The notes under the pieces were generated by a model. The model searched no databases. It was given only the letters and a program-made list of their open reading frames with translations, and was not told where the DNA came from. Made by a program: the position numbers and the translations under genes. From Brevibacillus reuszeri (lineage in GTDB: Bacteria; Bacillota; Bacilli; Brevibacillales; Brevibacillaceae), in the NCBI RefSeq assembly GCF_001187725.1, contig NZ_LGIQ01000007.1, positions 58,323-122,322 on the forward strand: 64,000 bases of DNA. Reading direction: 5' to 3'. Positions 17,273-26,463 of the stretch are shown piece by piece (positions within the stretch are counted from its first letter, which is position 1; every line of letters begins with the position of its first letter).

Positions 17273-18331
17273 ATGTTGAAACAGAAAAAAACTCGCAAAA
17301 TTATTCAGAGTATTTTATTTCCTTTGGTGCTTTTGTCCGTCACCGCGTGTGGTCAGCAGGGTGCTGCTCCAGCAAACAATCAACCTGCGGCTCCTGCTAC
17401 CGAAACATCTGCACCGGCCCCTTCAACTGAAACCAAGCAGCTGACCATCGGGATTTCTCAATTTGTAGAACATCCTGCGTTGGATGCTGCCCGTGAAGGC
17501 TTCGTCAAGCAACTGGCGAAAAATGGATTCGAAGACGGCAAGCAAGTGAAAATCGATGTGAAATCCGCGCAAGCGAGCATGGATACAGCAATTTCGATTG
17601 CACAAAAATTTGAGGCAGACAAGGTAGATCTGGTGCTTGCAATTGCAACGCCTACAGCTCAAGCTGCTGCTCAGACAAGCAAGGAAATTCCAATTCTGTT
17701 CACAGCGGTAACCGATCCAGTGGAAGCAGGTCTGGTGAAAGCGATGGACAAGCCAGGTGCAAACGTAACAGGTACATCTGACATGAACCCTGTTGAAGAG
17801 CAATTGAAGCTGATCAAGGAACTGAAAGCAGATGCAAAATCAGTAGGTATTATTTATAGCTCCGGTGAAGTGAATTCCAAGGTTCAAGTCGATGCAGCAA
17901 AAGCAGTTGCTGACAAGCTTGGTCTGACTATCCGTGAAGCAGCGATTACAAGTGCTACTGAAGTAAAACAAGCGGCTGAATCCATGGTAGGCAAGGTAGA
18001 CGCTTTCTATGTTCCGACAGACAACATGGTGGTATCCTCCATCGCAGCAGTTTTGGGTGTAGCTGAATCGCAAAAAATCCCAGTCATCGCTGGTGAAGAA
18101 AACTCTGTGAAGAGCGGCGCGATTGCTACTTACGGTATCGACTACACCAAGCTGGGCGAGCAAACAGCTGATATGGCTGCTAAAATCCTGAAAGGCGAAG
18201 CGAAGCCTGCGGACATGGCCGTTGAAATGCAAGCAGACATGAAACTCGTATTGAACAAAAAAGCAGCGGAAAAAATGGGAGTGACCATTCCGCAAGCTAT
18301 GCTCGACCGCGCAGGAGAAGTGGTAGAGTAA
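17273..18331 (+). CDS. ABC substrate-binding lipoprotein (TrpX-like), copy 2
   Basis: 352 residues from ATG 17273, after AAGGGGGA. The lipobox is VTAC, then a Pro/Ala/Thr linker and the same binding fold as copy 1: IGISQFVEHPALDAAREG, LVLAIATPTAQAAA, GIIYSSGEVNSKVQVDAA. It is a clear paralogue of the preceding protein but diverged along its whole length, so the duplication is old. Two receptors could widen the ligand range of one permease. Confidence 0.88.
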   Translation: MLKQKKTRKIIQSILFPLVLLSVTACGQQGAAPANNQPAAPATETSAPAPSTETKQLTIGISQFVEHPALDAAREGFVKQLAKNGFEDGKQVKIDVKSAQASMDTAISIAQKFEADKVDLVLAIATPTAQAAAQTSKEIPILFTAVTDPVEAGLVKAMDKPGANVTGTSDMNPVEEQLKLIKELKADAKSVGIIYSSGEVNSKVQVDAAKAVADKLGLTIREAAITSATEVKQAAESMVGKVDAFYVPTDNMVVSSIAAVLGVAESQKIPVIAGEENSVKSGAIATYGIDYTKLGEQTADMAAKILKGEAKPADMAVEMQADMKLVLNKKAAEKMGVTIPQAMLDRAGEVVE

Positions 18332-18358
18332 TAAACGCAGCAACAGGAGGACTTCTTC

Positions 18359-19291
18359 ATGAATTTAGCAATAATGGGAGCAATCGAACAGGGTTTGCTT
18401 TTCGGGATTTTGGCCCTGGGCGTCTACCTTACCTTCCGCGTACTAAACGTACCTGACTTGACTGTTGACGGTAGCTTTGCCTTGGGCGGCGCTATTGCAG
18501 CTAAGTTTATCATTGATGGAACCAATCCTTTTCTGGCCACCCTGCTGGCGTTTGTCGTCGGCGGGTTGGCGGGAGCCTTTACCGGTATTTTGCACACCAA
18601 AGGCAAAGTAAACGCATTGTTGGCAGGGATTCTGACTATGATCGCACTGTACTCGGTGAATCTGCGAATCATGGGCAAAGCCAACTTGCCGCTCTTACGC
18701 GAGGAAACACTCTTTACCTTCGTTCAGAATCTTAGCATCCCGAATCTGACAGTCGGTGGCGTGACCTTGCTTACGGGAGTTGCCCTGGTATTTTTGATTG
18801 GTGTAATGGTCCTCAAGCTTGTTATTGACTGGTTCCTTCATACAGACCTTGGACTGGATTTGCGTGCTACGGGCGACAATCCAAAGATGATTCGCAGCTT
18901 TGGCGTGAATACAGATACGACAACAATCGTCGGTCTGGCTCTGTCCAACGGTCTTGTAGCTGTATCGGGTGCGTGGGTAGCCCAGTATCAGGGCTTTGCA
19001 GACGTCGGTATGGGGATCGGTATGATCGTAATTGGTCTTGCTTCTGTTATTGTGGGGGAAGTGCTGTTTGGAAGCTCCTCTATTTTCCGCGTCACGCTAG
19101 CAGTCATTCTCGGTTCAATCGTGTATCGCCTGGTTATTGCTATGGCGCTGCAAGCGGGCCTGAACCCGTCTGATATGAAGCTGATCACTGCCTTGATCGT
19201 TATTATCGCATTGACGGTTCCGACCATTGCCAAGGGCATTTGGAAAAAACCAGCAATGCGCGCGGTGAAGGGAGGAAGCAACGATGCTTAA
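18359..19291 (+). CDS. ABC importer permease (TrpY-like, BPD_transp_2)
   Basis: A 310-residue membrane protein with about 8-9 helices. The motif LTVDGSFALGGAIAA in the second helix pair and the loop GLDLRATGDNPKMIRSFGVN are typical of PF02653 permeases fed by PF04392 receptors. AGGAGG lies 10 bases before the ATG. The gene overlaps the ATPase gene by 8 bases. Confidence 0.9.
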   Translation: MNLAIMGAIEQGLLFGILALGVYLTFRVLNVPDLTVDGSFALGGAIAAKFIIDGTNPFLATLLAFVVGGLAGAFTGILHTKGKVNALLAGILTMIALYSVNLRIMGKANLPLLREETLFTFVQNLSIPNLTVGGVTLLTGVALVFLIGVMVLKLVIDWFLHTDLGLDLRATGDNPKMIRSFGVNTDTTTIVGLALSNGLVAVSGAWVAQYQGFADVGMGIGMIVIGLASVIVGEVLFGSSSIFRVTLAVILGSIVYRLVIAMALQAGLNPSDMKLITALIVIIALTVPTIAKGIWKKPAMRAVKGGSNDA

Positions 19292-20081
19292 AATTTCTGG
19301 AGTCAACAAAGTTTTTAATGCAGGGACAGTCAACGAAAAGATCGCCTTGCGCAATGTGAATCTCGACGTCAAGTCCGGTGAGTTCATCACCGTGATTGGT
19401 AGTAATGGTGCGGGTAAGTCGACGATGATGAACATGATCTCCGGGGGCATGATTCCCGATAAGGGTACGATTGCCATTGATGGCAAAGATGTAACCCGCA
19501 TGGGGGAGCATCAGCGCGCAGGACTTATCGGTCGCGTATTCCAGGACCCGATGGCTGGTACCGCTCCGAACATGACGATTGAAGAAAATTTAGCAATCGC
19601 CTTGGCTCGGGGAAAACGACGCTCCCTGTCCTTTGGGGTAAACAACCAGAAAAGAGAGCTGTTCCGTGAGCAGCTGAAGCAGCTGGATCAAGGACTGGAA
19701 AACCGCTTGAAAACAAAAGTTGGCTTTCTCTCAGGCGGACAGCGCCAGGCGCTTAGTCTCTTGATGGCTACCTTTACAGAGCCGAAAATCTTGTTGCTGG
19801 ATGAGCATACAGCGGCACTCGATCCAAAGCGGGCAGCGCTGATTGTCGAGCTGACGGAAAAGGTCGTGAAGCAATTCCAGCTGACAACCATTATGGTTAC
19901 GCACAACATGGAGCAGGCACTCAATATGGGCAATCGCCTGCTCATGCTGCACGATGGCGGTATCATTCTGGATATTCCTGACGAGAAAAAACGCACCATG
20001 AAACCACAGGATTTGCTGCGAGCGTTTGAGACGGCTCGCGGTGGAGAAAGCTTTAACGAAGATCGTTTCCTTTTGACGTAA
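19284..20081 (+). CDS. ABC importer ATPase (TrpZ-like)
   Basis: 265 residues with Walker A GSNGAGKST, signature FLSGGQRQALSL, Walker B ILLLDEHTAALDP (note DEH in place of the common DEP) and the H-loop VTHNMEQAL. It completes the receptor-receptor-permease-ATPase operon. AAGGGAGG precedes the ATG. Confidence 0.92.
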   Translation: MLKISGVNKVFNAGTVNEKIALRNVNLDVKSGEFITVIGSNGAGKSTMMNMISGGMIPDKGTIAIDGKDVTRMGEHQRAGLIGRVFQDPMAGTAPNMTIEENLAIALARGKRRSLSFGVNNQKRELFREQLKQLDQGLENRLKTKVGFLSGGQRQALSLLMATFTEPKILLLDEHTAALDPKRAALIVELTEKVVKQFQLTTIMVTHNMEQALNMGNRLLMLHDGGIILDIPDEKKRTMKPQDLLRAFETARGGESFNEDRFLLT

Positions 20082-20094
20082 ACGTAATCTTGGA

Positions 20095-21318
20095 TCAGCC
20101 TTCCTGTTCTAACGGGAAGGCTTTTTCTTTGCTTCGAAGATACGCATTGATTGTCCACGCTCCCACTAGCAAAATGGCCGCTACGATTGTAAACAGCATC
20201 GCACCTCCAAAATGAAGCAGTACGAGACTGCCCAGATAAGGACCTAAAGAGCGGGAAATATCCCAGTGTGTGCCTGTAATGGCAAAGTATCTTCCTCGCA
20301 TAGATACAGGAGAAATGCGGGTGACAAACGCCAGGAGCTGAGTGATTCCGATACTCTCCCCGATGACAAGCAGCACTTGAAGGGCGATCAGCGCAGGAGC
20401 ACTGTCCAGGAAGCCATAGCCGAGTGCAACTACGAAAAAGCATAGATACGAACCCGCAATCAGCAGACGGGGATTCAGATGCTGCGTCCATTTCACCAGC
20501 AAAAATTCAAAGCAGAGCAGCAGTATCCCTTTTACGGAGATGAGGAGTGCCAAGGTTTGCAGGTAATTGGGCAATGTATTTTTCAAATGGAGCTGCAGGT
20601 TTGTTTCCGTTTGTGCATAGAACAGGCTGACCGGCAATGACAGCATCATGATGGCGAGTGCAGGTCGATACGCCTGAAAGGAGCCGGTAGCTGGTTGATC
20701 TGCGGCAACAGTATCGGTGTGCTGTGGCAGCTCGGTATTTGGGATTTTCCACAAAACCGCAATCGTGTACAGAAAGAGCGAGATTGCAGTAAACAAAAAG
20801 GCGAGTGCAGGATCAAACTGATAGATGATGACACCGACTAATGGACCGATGGCAGCCCCAATACTATGAGCTGTGTTGAGCAAAGCAAAAGCGCTGGCCA
20901 TTTGCGCAGAGGCAATGGTGTCTGCCAGGTGTGCACGACTGACAGGAATAAATAAGGATCTGCCTGCACCGTTCAGCAGGTACAAGAGAGCAAAGGCAAG
21001 CATGGAATCAGCCCAAGCCATTCCAAGCATGGCCACGGCTTGCAACGAGAGCGCGATAACCATGACGGGCTTGCGCCGGAAGCGGTCAGTGATCCCGCCT
21101 GCGACGATCGTAATGACGATTTCGGAAAGAGGCTGCAGCCCAATGACAATCATGGTCATCGAGATCGAGCTGCCGATTTTCTCGCTCAAATAGAGCACCA
21201 AAAAAGGAGCGATCATTGCGCTGGACAGCGAGGTCAGCAATTCTCCGAACAGGCGAACCCAAATCACCGGAGGATAGGATTGGATGAAGCGATGAATAGA
21301 GCGAATCGGATTGTGCAT
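20095..21318 (-). CDS. MFS transporter divergent from the SgrR-like regulator
   Basis: 407 residues from ATG 21318, behind AAAGGACA; the frame is open further upstream but runs through the divergent regulator. Twelve hydrophobic segments are seen, with the family loop GGITDRFRRKPVMV after TM2 and NGAGRSLFIPVSRAHLADTI near TM4. It resembles YfmO/SetA-like sugar or drug exporters. The divergent SgrR-type gene is a plausible controller, as with SgrR and setA in enterics. Confidence 0.85.
   Translation of the reverse strand: MHNPIRSIHRFIQSYPPVIWVRLFGELLTSLSSAMIAPFLVLYLSEKIGSSISMTMIVIGLQPLSEIVITIVAGGITDRFRRKPVMVIALSLQAVAMLGMAWADSMLAFALLYLLNGAGRSLFIPVSRAHLADTIASAQMASAFALLNTAHSIGAAIGPLVGVIIYQFDPALAFLFTAISLFLYTIAVLWKIPNTELPQHTDTVAADQPATGSFQAYRPALAIMMLSLPVSLFYAQTETNLQLHLKNTLPNYLQTLALLISVKGILLLCFEFLLVKWTQHLNPRLLIAGSYLCFFVVALGYGFLDSAPALIALQVLLVIGESIGITQLLAFVTRISPVSMRGRYFAITGTHWDISRSLGPYLGSLVLLHFGGAMLFTIVAAILLVGAWTINAYLRSKEKAFPLEQEG
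20097..20127 (+). terminator. Terminator of the ABC operon, inside a convergent gene
   Basis: AGCCTTCC/GGAAGGCT with a 10-base loop and a TTTTTCTTT tail. The stem also encodes the last residues (KAFPLEQEG) of the convergent MFS gene, so one sequence serves as codons on one strand and as terminator on the other. Confidence 0.8.
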
Positions 21319-21445
21319 GAGATTTGTCCTTTCTATCATATCTGCTGTGATTTCTAAAATTGTAAGGTGGCGCAGCACGGAGAAAAAGCGTACGATTATG
21401 GGTAACATTTTTTCATGTTTTTTCGATGGAATGGTGGTGTGTTGC

Positions 21446-23269
21446 GTGCAGTTAGTTGAACAGTACAATCGATTATGCGCAGGTTGTCCTAAGGAGGCTT
21501 TTGGGCAGCCGCAAGAAATAGCACTTGCTGAAGTGGCGTCTATTTTGTTTTGCACCCTTCGCAATGCAACCTTGACGCTCAAAAAAATGCAAAATCAGGG
21601 CTGGCTCATTTGGCAGCCGGGAAGAGGGCGAGGAAACCGTTCTGTTCTTACGTGCCTGCTTCCACCTGCTGATGTGGTCCTCGGTGTTGCCAAGGAAATA
21701 GTGCAAAGAGGTGATATTAAAGCTTCTCGGGAGCTAATTGAACAATACCAAGAGCAGTGGACTGCTCTGGCTGACGATTTTTCACTCTGGATGAGCAGCC
21801 AGTTTGGACTTCGTGTTACGAGGGAAAAGGAGAATAGCCGAGTAGACACGCTGCGACTGTTCTTTGATCATTCGCTACAGGGGCTTGATCCGATTCACGT
21901 CCTGCTCCGCTCTCAAACACATTTGGTCAAGCATCTCTTTGATTGTCTTGTCCGCTTTGATTTAGTTGCCAAGAGCATTGAGCCTAACCTAAGCTTTTAT
22001 TGGGAAGTGGATGAGACGGGACGGGAGTGGACCTTCTTTTTGCGGAAAGGTGTTTTGTTTCACCACGGACGTCTGCTTACCGCAAGTGACGTCTGTTACT
22101 CCTTGCAGCGATTGCAAGGGGAGAGCTCCAAGCATCGCTGGCTGACTAGCTCAATCGTGTCCGTAGTCGCCAAAGATGAGTATGTCGTAGTGATTACGCT
22201 CGATGAGCCGGACGAGCTCTTCCTGCACGCCTTGAGCAAGGAGTATATGTCGATCGTTCCCCGGGATTATGTGGAGCAGATGGGCGAGAAATTCGCGCAA
22301 ATGCCCGTAGGAACAGGACCTTTTCGAGTCGTTCGCAACGATGAATCGATGCTGGTCCTAGAGGCTTTTCAGCCGTATTTTGGCGGGCGACCTTTTTTAG
22401 ATCGGATTGAAATCTGGTGTGTGCCTGAATTGCCAGAAGACAAACAGATGGCGAAGGGCTTGGACCGCTCGCAGCTTCTCCTGCCTGGCTCCCATGGAGA
22501 TCACGAGCTGGAGAAGGATGAAATATCATGGCGAGGACTTGCACGGCAGGAGCAGTGCTTTCAGTACGTCAGCTTCAACAGTGCAAAGGAAGGACCGCTG
22601 CGAAATCCTGCCTTTCGAAGAAGGATGGCGTCAATCTTTTCCGCACAGGAGCTGTGCGAGGATTTGAAGGGACCGCGGGAGCCTTCATTTGTCTGGGGGA
22701 ACCACGGAACTCTTGTAGCAGGTTGTGAAGCAAAGAATGATCACGCCGAAGAGACGCTCAAGATAGGGGAAGAGTGCGGATACCAGGGAGAAATCCTCAG
22801 GCTGTACACCTATCCCGATTTGGATCACGTCGAAGATGCAGAATGGATTCAAAGAAGGGCGAAGCAGTACGGAGTTGCCATTGAGCTTGTCTATGAAGAG
22901 CCAGAAGAGCTGGCCATGCCTGCGATGCTGGAAGCCGCGGACATGGTGATTGATAGCGCCAATGTAGACGAGCGCAGCGAACTGTCCTTGCGCGAATTTT
23001 TATATGCAGGTGCCTTGAGCATCACGCATCATCTGAATGTGGAACAAAAAGAAGAAGTGGATCGAATCAATCGATTGCTCGGACGAGCCCGTACACGAGA
23101 GGAGAAGCAAGCGCATATGGCAAGAATGATGGCATTCCTGCATAAAATGGATACATATGTTCCGCTATATTCCAATCGAGTAGAGATGCTTGCACATCCT
23201 CGTTTGTCCGGTGTCAGTCTGGATGCATTCGGTTGGGTGGACTTTACGCGGATATTTGTCAAGGCTTAG
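21446..23269 (+). CDS. SgrR-like transcriptional regulator with solute-binding domain
   Basis: About 607 residues. The N-terminal ~120 residues match the SgrR-type DNA-binding domain (MQLVEQYNRLC ... ALAEVASILFCTLRNATLTLKKMQNQGWLIWQPGRGRGNRS). The remainder is an SBP_bac_5 (oligopeptide-binding-like) domain without a signal peptide, from FFDHSLQGLDPIHVLLRSQTH onwards, used as a cytosolic ligand sensor. The start is uncertain: GTG 21446 has GGTGGTG 6 bases upstream; ATG 21431 is also in frame. It is divergent from the MFS gene with a 127-bp shared control region. Confidence 0.85.
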   Translation: MQLVEQYNRLCAGCPKEAFGQPQEIALAEVASILFCTLRNATLTLKKMQNQGWLIWQPGRGRGNRSVLTCLLPPADVVLGVAKEIVQRGDIKASRELIEQYQEQWTALADDFSLWMSSQFGLRVTREKENSRVDTLRLFFDHSLQGLDPIHVLLRSQTHLVKHLFDCLVRFDLVAKSIEPNLSFYWEVDETGREWTFFLRKGVLFHHGRLLTASDVCYSLQRLQGESSKHRWLTSSIVSVVAKDEYVVVITLDEPDELFLHALSKEYMSIVPRDYVEQMGEKFAQMPVGTGPFRVVRNDESMLVLEAFQPYFGGRPFLDRIEIWCVPELPEDKQMAKGLDRSQLLLPGSHGDHELEKDEISWRGLARQEQCFQYVSFNSAKEGPLRNPAFRRRMASIFSAQELCEDLKGPREPSFVWGNHGTLVAGCEAKNDHAEETLKIGEECGYQGEILRLYTYPDLDHVEDAEWIQRRAKQYGVAIELVYEEPEELAMPAMLEAADMVIDSANVDERSELSLREFLYAGALSITHHLNVEQKEEVDRINRLLGRARTREEKQAHMARMMAFLHKMDTYVPLYSNRVEMLAHPRLSGVSLDAFGWVDFTRIFVKA

Positions 23270-23291
23270 CGAAAAGTGTCACAATTTAGTG

Positions 23292-23319
23292 TGAAACCGC
23301 TTTCCTTTTTCATCGTATA
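23292..23319 (+). promoter_or_regulatory. ECF (sigmaW-like) promoter of the TerB-like gene
   Basis: TGAAAC at 23292, exactly 16 bases, then CGTATAAT at 23314: a full match to the sigmaW-type consensus. It lies 65 bases before the TTG start. Confidence 0.8.
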
Positions 23320-23383
23320 ATTACGTAGAGAGATATTCTTATCAATAACATGACATCATCACGTTTGGAGGAGGAAGTGAGCG

Positions 23384-23809
23384 TTGTATACACGAACGGA
23401 AAAGGACAAACATATTTTGTTTGCATCAATTCGCTTGATGATTTGCGTCGGACATGCCGACGGTTATATAGGAAACAAGGAAGTTAACCAGATTCATGAT
23501 ATTGTGAATGCCGAACATTTTACATTAAAAGAGCGACAAATATTGATGGATGATATGGACTATCCAAAGCGTCCAGAGGTTATCGTCGAAGATTTGGTTG
23601 ATCTCACGCAAAATGAAAAGCTGGTTATGATGCGCAAGCTGTACCATATGGCATTGATCGATCGCAAGCTGTCTGTCATGGAGACGAAGGAAATTGCGCG
23701 GATCGCCTCCCTGATCGGCATATCAGAAGAAAAGCAGGCACAGGTAGAAGCGTGGATTCGAGAAGGGATTGCTTGGCGCGAACGGTGGAAAGAAATTGTA
23801 GGAGACTAA
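23384..23809 (+). CDS. TerB-like tellurite-resistance family protein
   Basis: A 141-residue all-helical protein starting at TTG 23384 after GGAGGAGG. Two TerB-type acidic loops are visible: CVGHADGYIGNKEVNQIHDIV and ALIDRKLSVMETKEIARIASLIGI. TerB domains bind metal or sit at the membrane in stress responses. The strong sigmaW-like promoter implies induction by envelope stress. Confidence 0.75.
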   Translation: MYTRTEKDKHILFASIRLMICVGHADGYIGNKEVNQIHDIVNAEHFTLKERQILMDDMDYPKRPEVIVEDLVDLTQNEKLVMMRKLYHMALIDRKLSVMETKEIARIASLIGISEEKQAQVEAWIREGIAWRERWKEIVGD

Positions 23810-23811
23810 GG

Positions 23812-23848
23812 AAGGACCCCATTTGAATTGGGGTCCTTTCACTTTTTT
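23812..23848 (+). terminator. Intrinsic terminator
   Basis: A perfect 9-bp stem AAGGACCCC/GGGGTCCTT and a T-rich tail ending in seven T residues. Confidence 0.9.
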
Positions 23849-23887
23849 TGGTACAATAGGAGGAAGACAGGAGCAAGGAGGATACGT

Positions 23888-24688
23888 ATGTTTCGAATCT
23901 TAGTTACGAATGACGACGGCATTGATGCACTAGGGATTAAACGGTTAACCGAAGCGTTACTCACCCTGGAAGGCGCAGAAATTTATGTGGTTGCCCCTGT
24001 GGAAGAAAAAAGCGGGGTAGGTCATGGTGTGACCTATCGGAGTGCACTTGCTCCAGAGAAGCACGATTTTTATGGTTTGCCGGTAAAGGCATGGGCGGTT
24101 AATGGAAACCCTGCGGATTGTGTAAAATCAGCCTATTACTTGCTATTTGAGGATGGTCATAAGCCGGATATTGTTTTTTCCGGAATCAATGTCGGTACAA
24201 ATCTGGGCAGAGATATTTATTATTCAGGAACATGCAGCGGTGCCCGTGAAGCTGTTTTACTGGGGATTCCCGGGATTGCCTTATCCTATGATAACTGGTT
24301 CGATCAGGAAAACTACGGAGATGTGGTCCAGATGATTCAACCGTTGGTATCGGAGTTTCGAGAAAAAGCGGAAAAGAGAGAGCTGCCGCCAAATGTTTTC
24401 TGGAATATCAATATTCCCCATGTTCCACTGAACCAGATCAAGGGAATTGTGCCTGCAACGCTTTCCTTGCACCACTATGAGGACAAGTACAATGAAGAGG
24501 CTGAGGGATACTTTTTAACACGTGAATACCCTGAGGTCATGCCGCTTGCGGAGCCGCTTGATTATGATTTGGTCAAGCATGGCTACATCGCAGTTACGCC
24601 TGTCCATATTGATGCGACAGATCGGGAGTTTTTGCAGGAAATGGGCGAGTGGTCATTCGTAAAAGAGTGGGGAAAGCGAGAGGATTAA
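23888..24688 (+). CDS. surE: 5'/3'-nucleotidase SurE
   Basis: 266 residues from ATG 23888 behind AAGGAGG. The N-terminal metal site LVTNDDGIDALGI, the loop VEEKSGVGHGVTY, and FSGINVGTNLGRDIYYSGTCSGAREA are diagnostic of SurE. The enzyme removes phosphate from 5'- and 3'-nucleotides (and short polyphosphate) with a divalent metal in the cytosol; it is linked to stationary-phase survival. It heads a cluster with two hypothetical genes and thpR. Confidence 0.95.
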   Translation: MFRILVTNDDGIDALGIKRLTEALLTLEGAEIYVVAPVEEKSGVGHGVTYRSALAPEKHDFYGLPVKAWAVNGNPADCVKSAYYLLFEDGHKPDIVFSGINVGTNLGRDIYYSGTCSGAREAVLLGIPGIALSYDNWFDQENYGDVVQMIQPLVSEFREKAEKRELPPNVFWNINIPHVPLNQIKGIVPATLSLHHYEDKYNEEAEGYFLTREYPEVMPLAEPLDYDLVKHGYIAVTPVHIDATDREFLQEMGEWSFVKEWGKRED

Positions 24689-24692
24689 GTGG

Positions 24693-25733
24693 ATGGAGAA
24701 CGAGTTTTTTCCGCAGCTGACACCGGATTCGACCCTGCTTTCTCCTGATGAACAAACACAAGGAGAAATTCTGGACAAAGAAAAATTCCATGATGTATAC
24801 AAGCTGGTGGAGGAAGATGGCCTTCCTTATTTCGCGAGGCTAAATGGCCGAGGCGAAGTCGAGCTATATCTCGTATTTGAAACCGTGGATGCGTTTAGCG
24901 AGCAAACAAGAGATGCTGTTTCAGTAGAATTCAAGACGTACCAAAATAAATTGCTGGCCGTCATCTGGACACTGACCGATCCCCTGCAGCCGCTCGGCTT
25001 TCCACTCAGCTTTGATATACGCGCAGTGGATGAAAGATTCGTGGCGCTGACCATCCTGCAGCAGCCGTTTACGACACTTCATTATCTCGCCTATGAGAAT
25101 GGACAAATGACACACATTTATTCAGAGGCCATCCATTTTTCCGCGGATGAACGGATTCGCGCTAACGGAATGATCCGTTCGCTTTATGACGGCACCCCTG
25201 AGTCGATGCCAGAGGAGGCAGAGGTTCGCGAAGAAGATACACAGACGATCTCCGCCTTGTCACTACCAGCATCTGTGCTCGAAGAGACGGGGATGGCCTT
25301 TGTTTTGGAATACAACCGAATGATGGCGACGCATGGAGAAGAAGAAGCCCAGCATTTGCTCATGAGCACCGTGAAACAAGCGGTTTGGGTGATGAGGCGA
25401 CATTCCCGCAGTGAGGTGAGGGATTCTTCTTTTACCGTATGGGCAGCGGAACAGGCGGAGCGGTTAAGTCTGATCGTGACTCCGAGCCTTTCCCATTTGT
25501 TCGAAGTGGTACACATGTCTGAAGATGAAGCGAATCCATTTTCCCGCTTCTTGATGACACTGCCGGAATTTGTGCAGACCGAAGACGCAGCTCCTTTACA
25601 GCTTGGAGCATTTCCACTGCTGCGCTATGAAAATGGGCAGCTCTATCATCTCGAGCTGGATGAAATAGTTCAGCAGCATCTTGCGAAATTATTTACGCAA
25701 GCGTTCCCAGGGATTTTGAATCCGTACATGTGA
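24693..25733 (+). CDS. Conserved-looking hypothetical protein
   Basis: 346 residues, soluble, acidic, no signal peptide or membrane segment. Not recognised. The first half is beta-rich with repeated FVALTILQQPF / LLAVIWTLTDPL-type strands; the second half is helical. It begins 4 bases after surE and is probably co-transcribed and translationally coupled with it. Confidence 0.7.
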   Translation: MENEFFPQLTPDSTLLSPDEQTQGEILDKEKFHDVYKLVEEDGLPYFARLNGRGEVELYLVFETVDAFSEQTRDAVSVEFKTYQNKLLAVIWTLTDPLQPLGFPLSFDIRAVDERFVALTILQQPFTTLHYLAYENGQMTHIYSEAIHFSADERIRANGMIRSLYDGTPESMPEEAEVREEDTQTISALSLPASVLEETGMAFVLEYNRMMATHGEEEAQHLLMSTVKQAVWVMRRHSRSEVRDSSFTVWAAEQAERLSLIVTPSLSHLFEVVHMSEDEANPFSRFLMTLPEFVQTEDAAPLQLGAFPLLRYENGQLYHLELDEIVQQHLAKLFTQAFPGILNPYM

Positions 25734-25883
25734 TTGTTGAAACATTGTGAAAAAACATTTTCATAGGAATTTTTTGCGCTTCGAGGAAATAAGGGTAAAT
25801 AAGTCATTTTTCAACAAAGGATACGACAGAGAGGATTTCGAATTAAAGTAGGACAGATAATCCGCTGGGGAGAGGTGACGACG

Positions 25884-26372
25884 ATGTACGCTGTTAAACC
25901 CGATGTGTTTCAGGTTGTGTCCGATTGCGCCCACCGTTTTCAAGAGGAGATCGAACAATTGGCGGGGCGTCATACGCTTACAATCGAGAGGGGATTTCCA
26001 GCTCTGGAACTGCAAGTCCATCCACAATTCCAAGCACTCTTAGAATACACGTTGTGGGGGGAAGCGGGCTTAGTCGCCATCCATGGCAAGCTGAATGTGC
26101 GAGATGATGTTCTTACACAAACGGATTCTTTTTCCATTATGATGAAATTCTCCTTGTCACACGATCCTGCGCTGGATATGGAAGCGAAAAAACAGCGTAT
26201 CGAAGAAATTTTGTATGGTGAAGTCGATCTCTTCTGGAACATTCCACCTGCTGGTCATATCGGTCACGTCGAATTGACGATTCGGTTTATGTATCAACCG
26301 GGTTCTGGCAGGCTAAGTGAATACGTCCGCAGTGTCCTGGGCATCGTAACCGGAAAGATGCTCGCTGCTTAA
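25884..26372 (+). CDS. Hypothetical protein
   Basis: About 162 residues from ATG 25884; a GTG at 25875 overlaps the GAGAGGTG ribosome site and is less likely. Mixed alpha/beta with no membrane segments; not recognised. Features seen are an N-terminal helix followed by LELQVHPQFQALLEYTLWGEAGLVAIHGKLNV and a C-terminal RFMYQPGSGRLSEYVRSVLG. A 150-bp AT-rich spacer with no clear promoter separates it from the previous gene. Confidence 0.65.
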   Translation: MYAVKPDVFQVVSDCAHRFQEEIEQLAGRHTLTIERGFPALELQVHPQFQALLEYTLWGEAGLVAIHGKLNVRDDVLTQTDSFSIMMKFSLSHDPALDMEAKKQRIEEILYGEVDLFWNIPPAGHIGHVELTIRFMYQPGSGRLSEYVRSVLGIVTGKMLAA

Positions 26373-26390
26373 AAGAAGCAATGGAATCAT

Positions 26391-26420
26391 GGCTCTCCGA
26401 TCACGGAGGGCTATTTGTTT
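26391..26420 (+). terminator. Probable intrinsic terminator
   Basis: GGCTCTCCG/CGGAGGGCT hairpin with a short loop and an ATTTGTTTT tail. Confidence 0.7.
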
Positions 26421-26463
26421 TCATAAGGCAGAGTTTGTCCAAAAGAGGATAGGTGATTGACTC

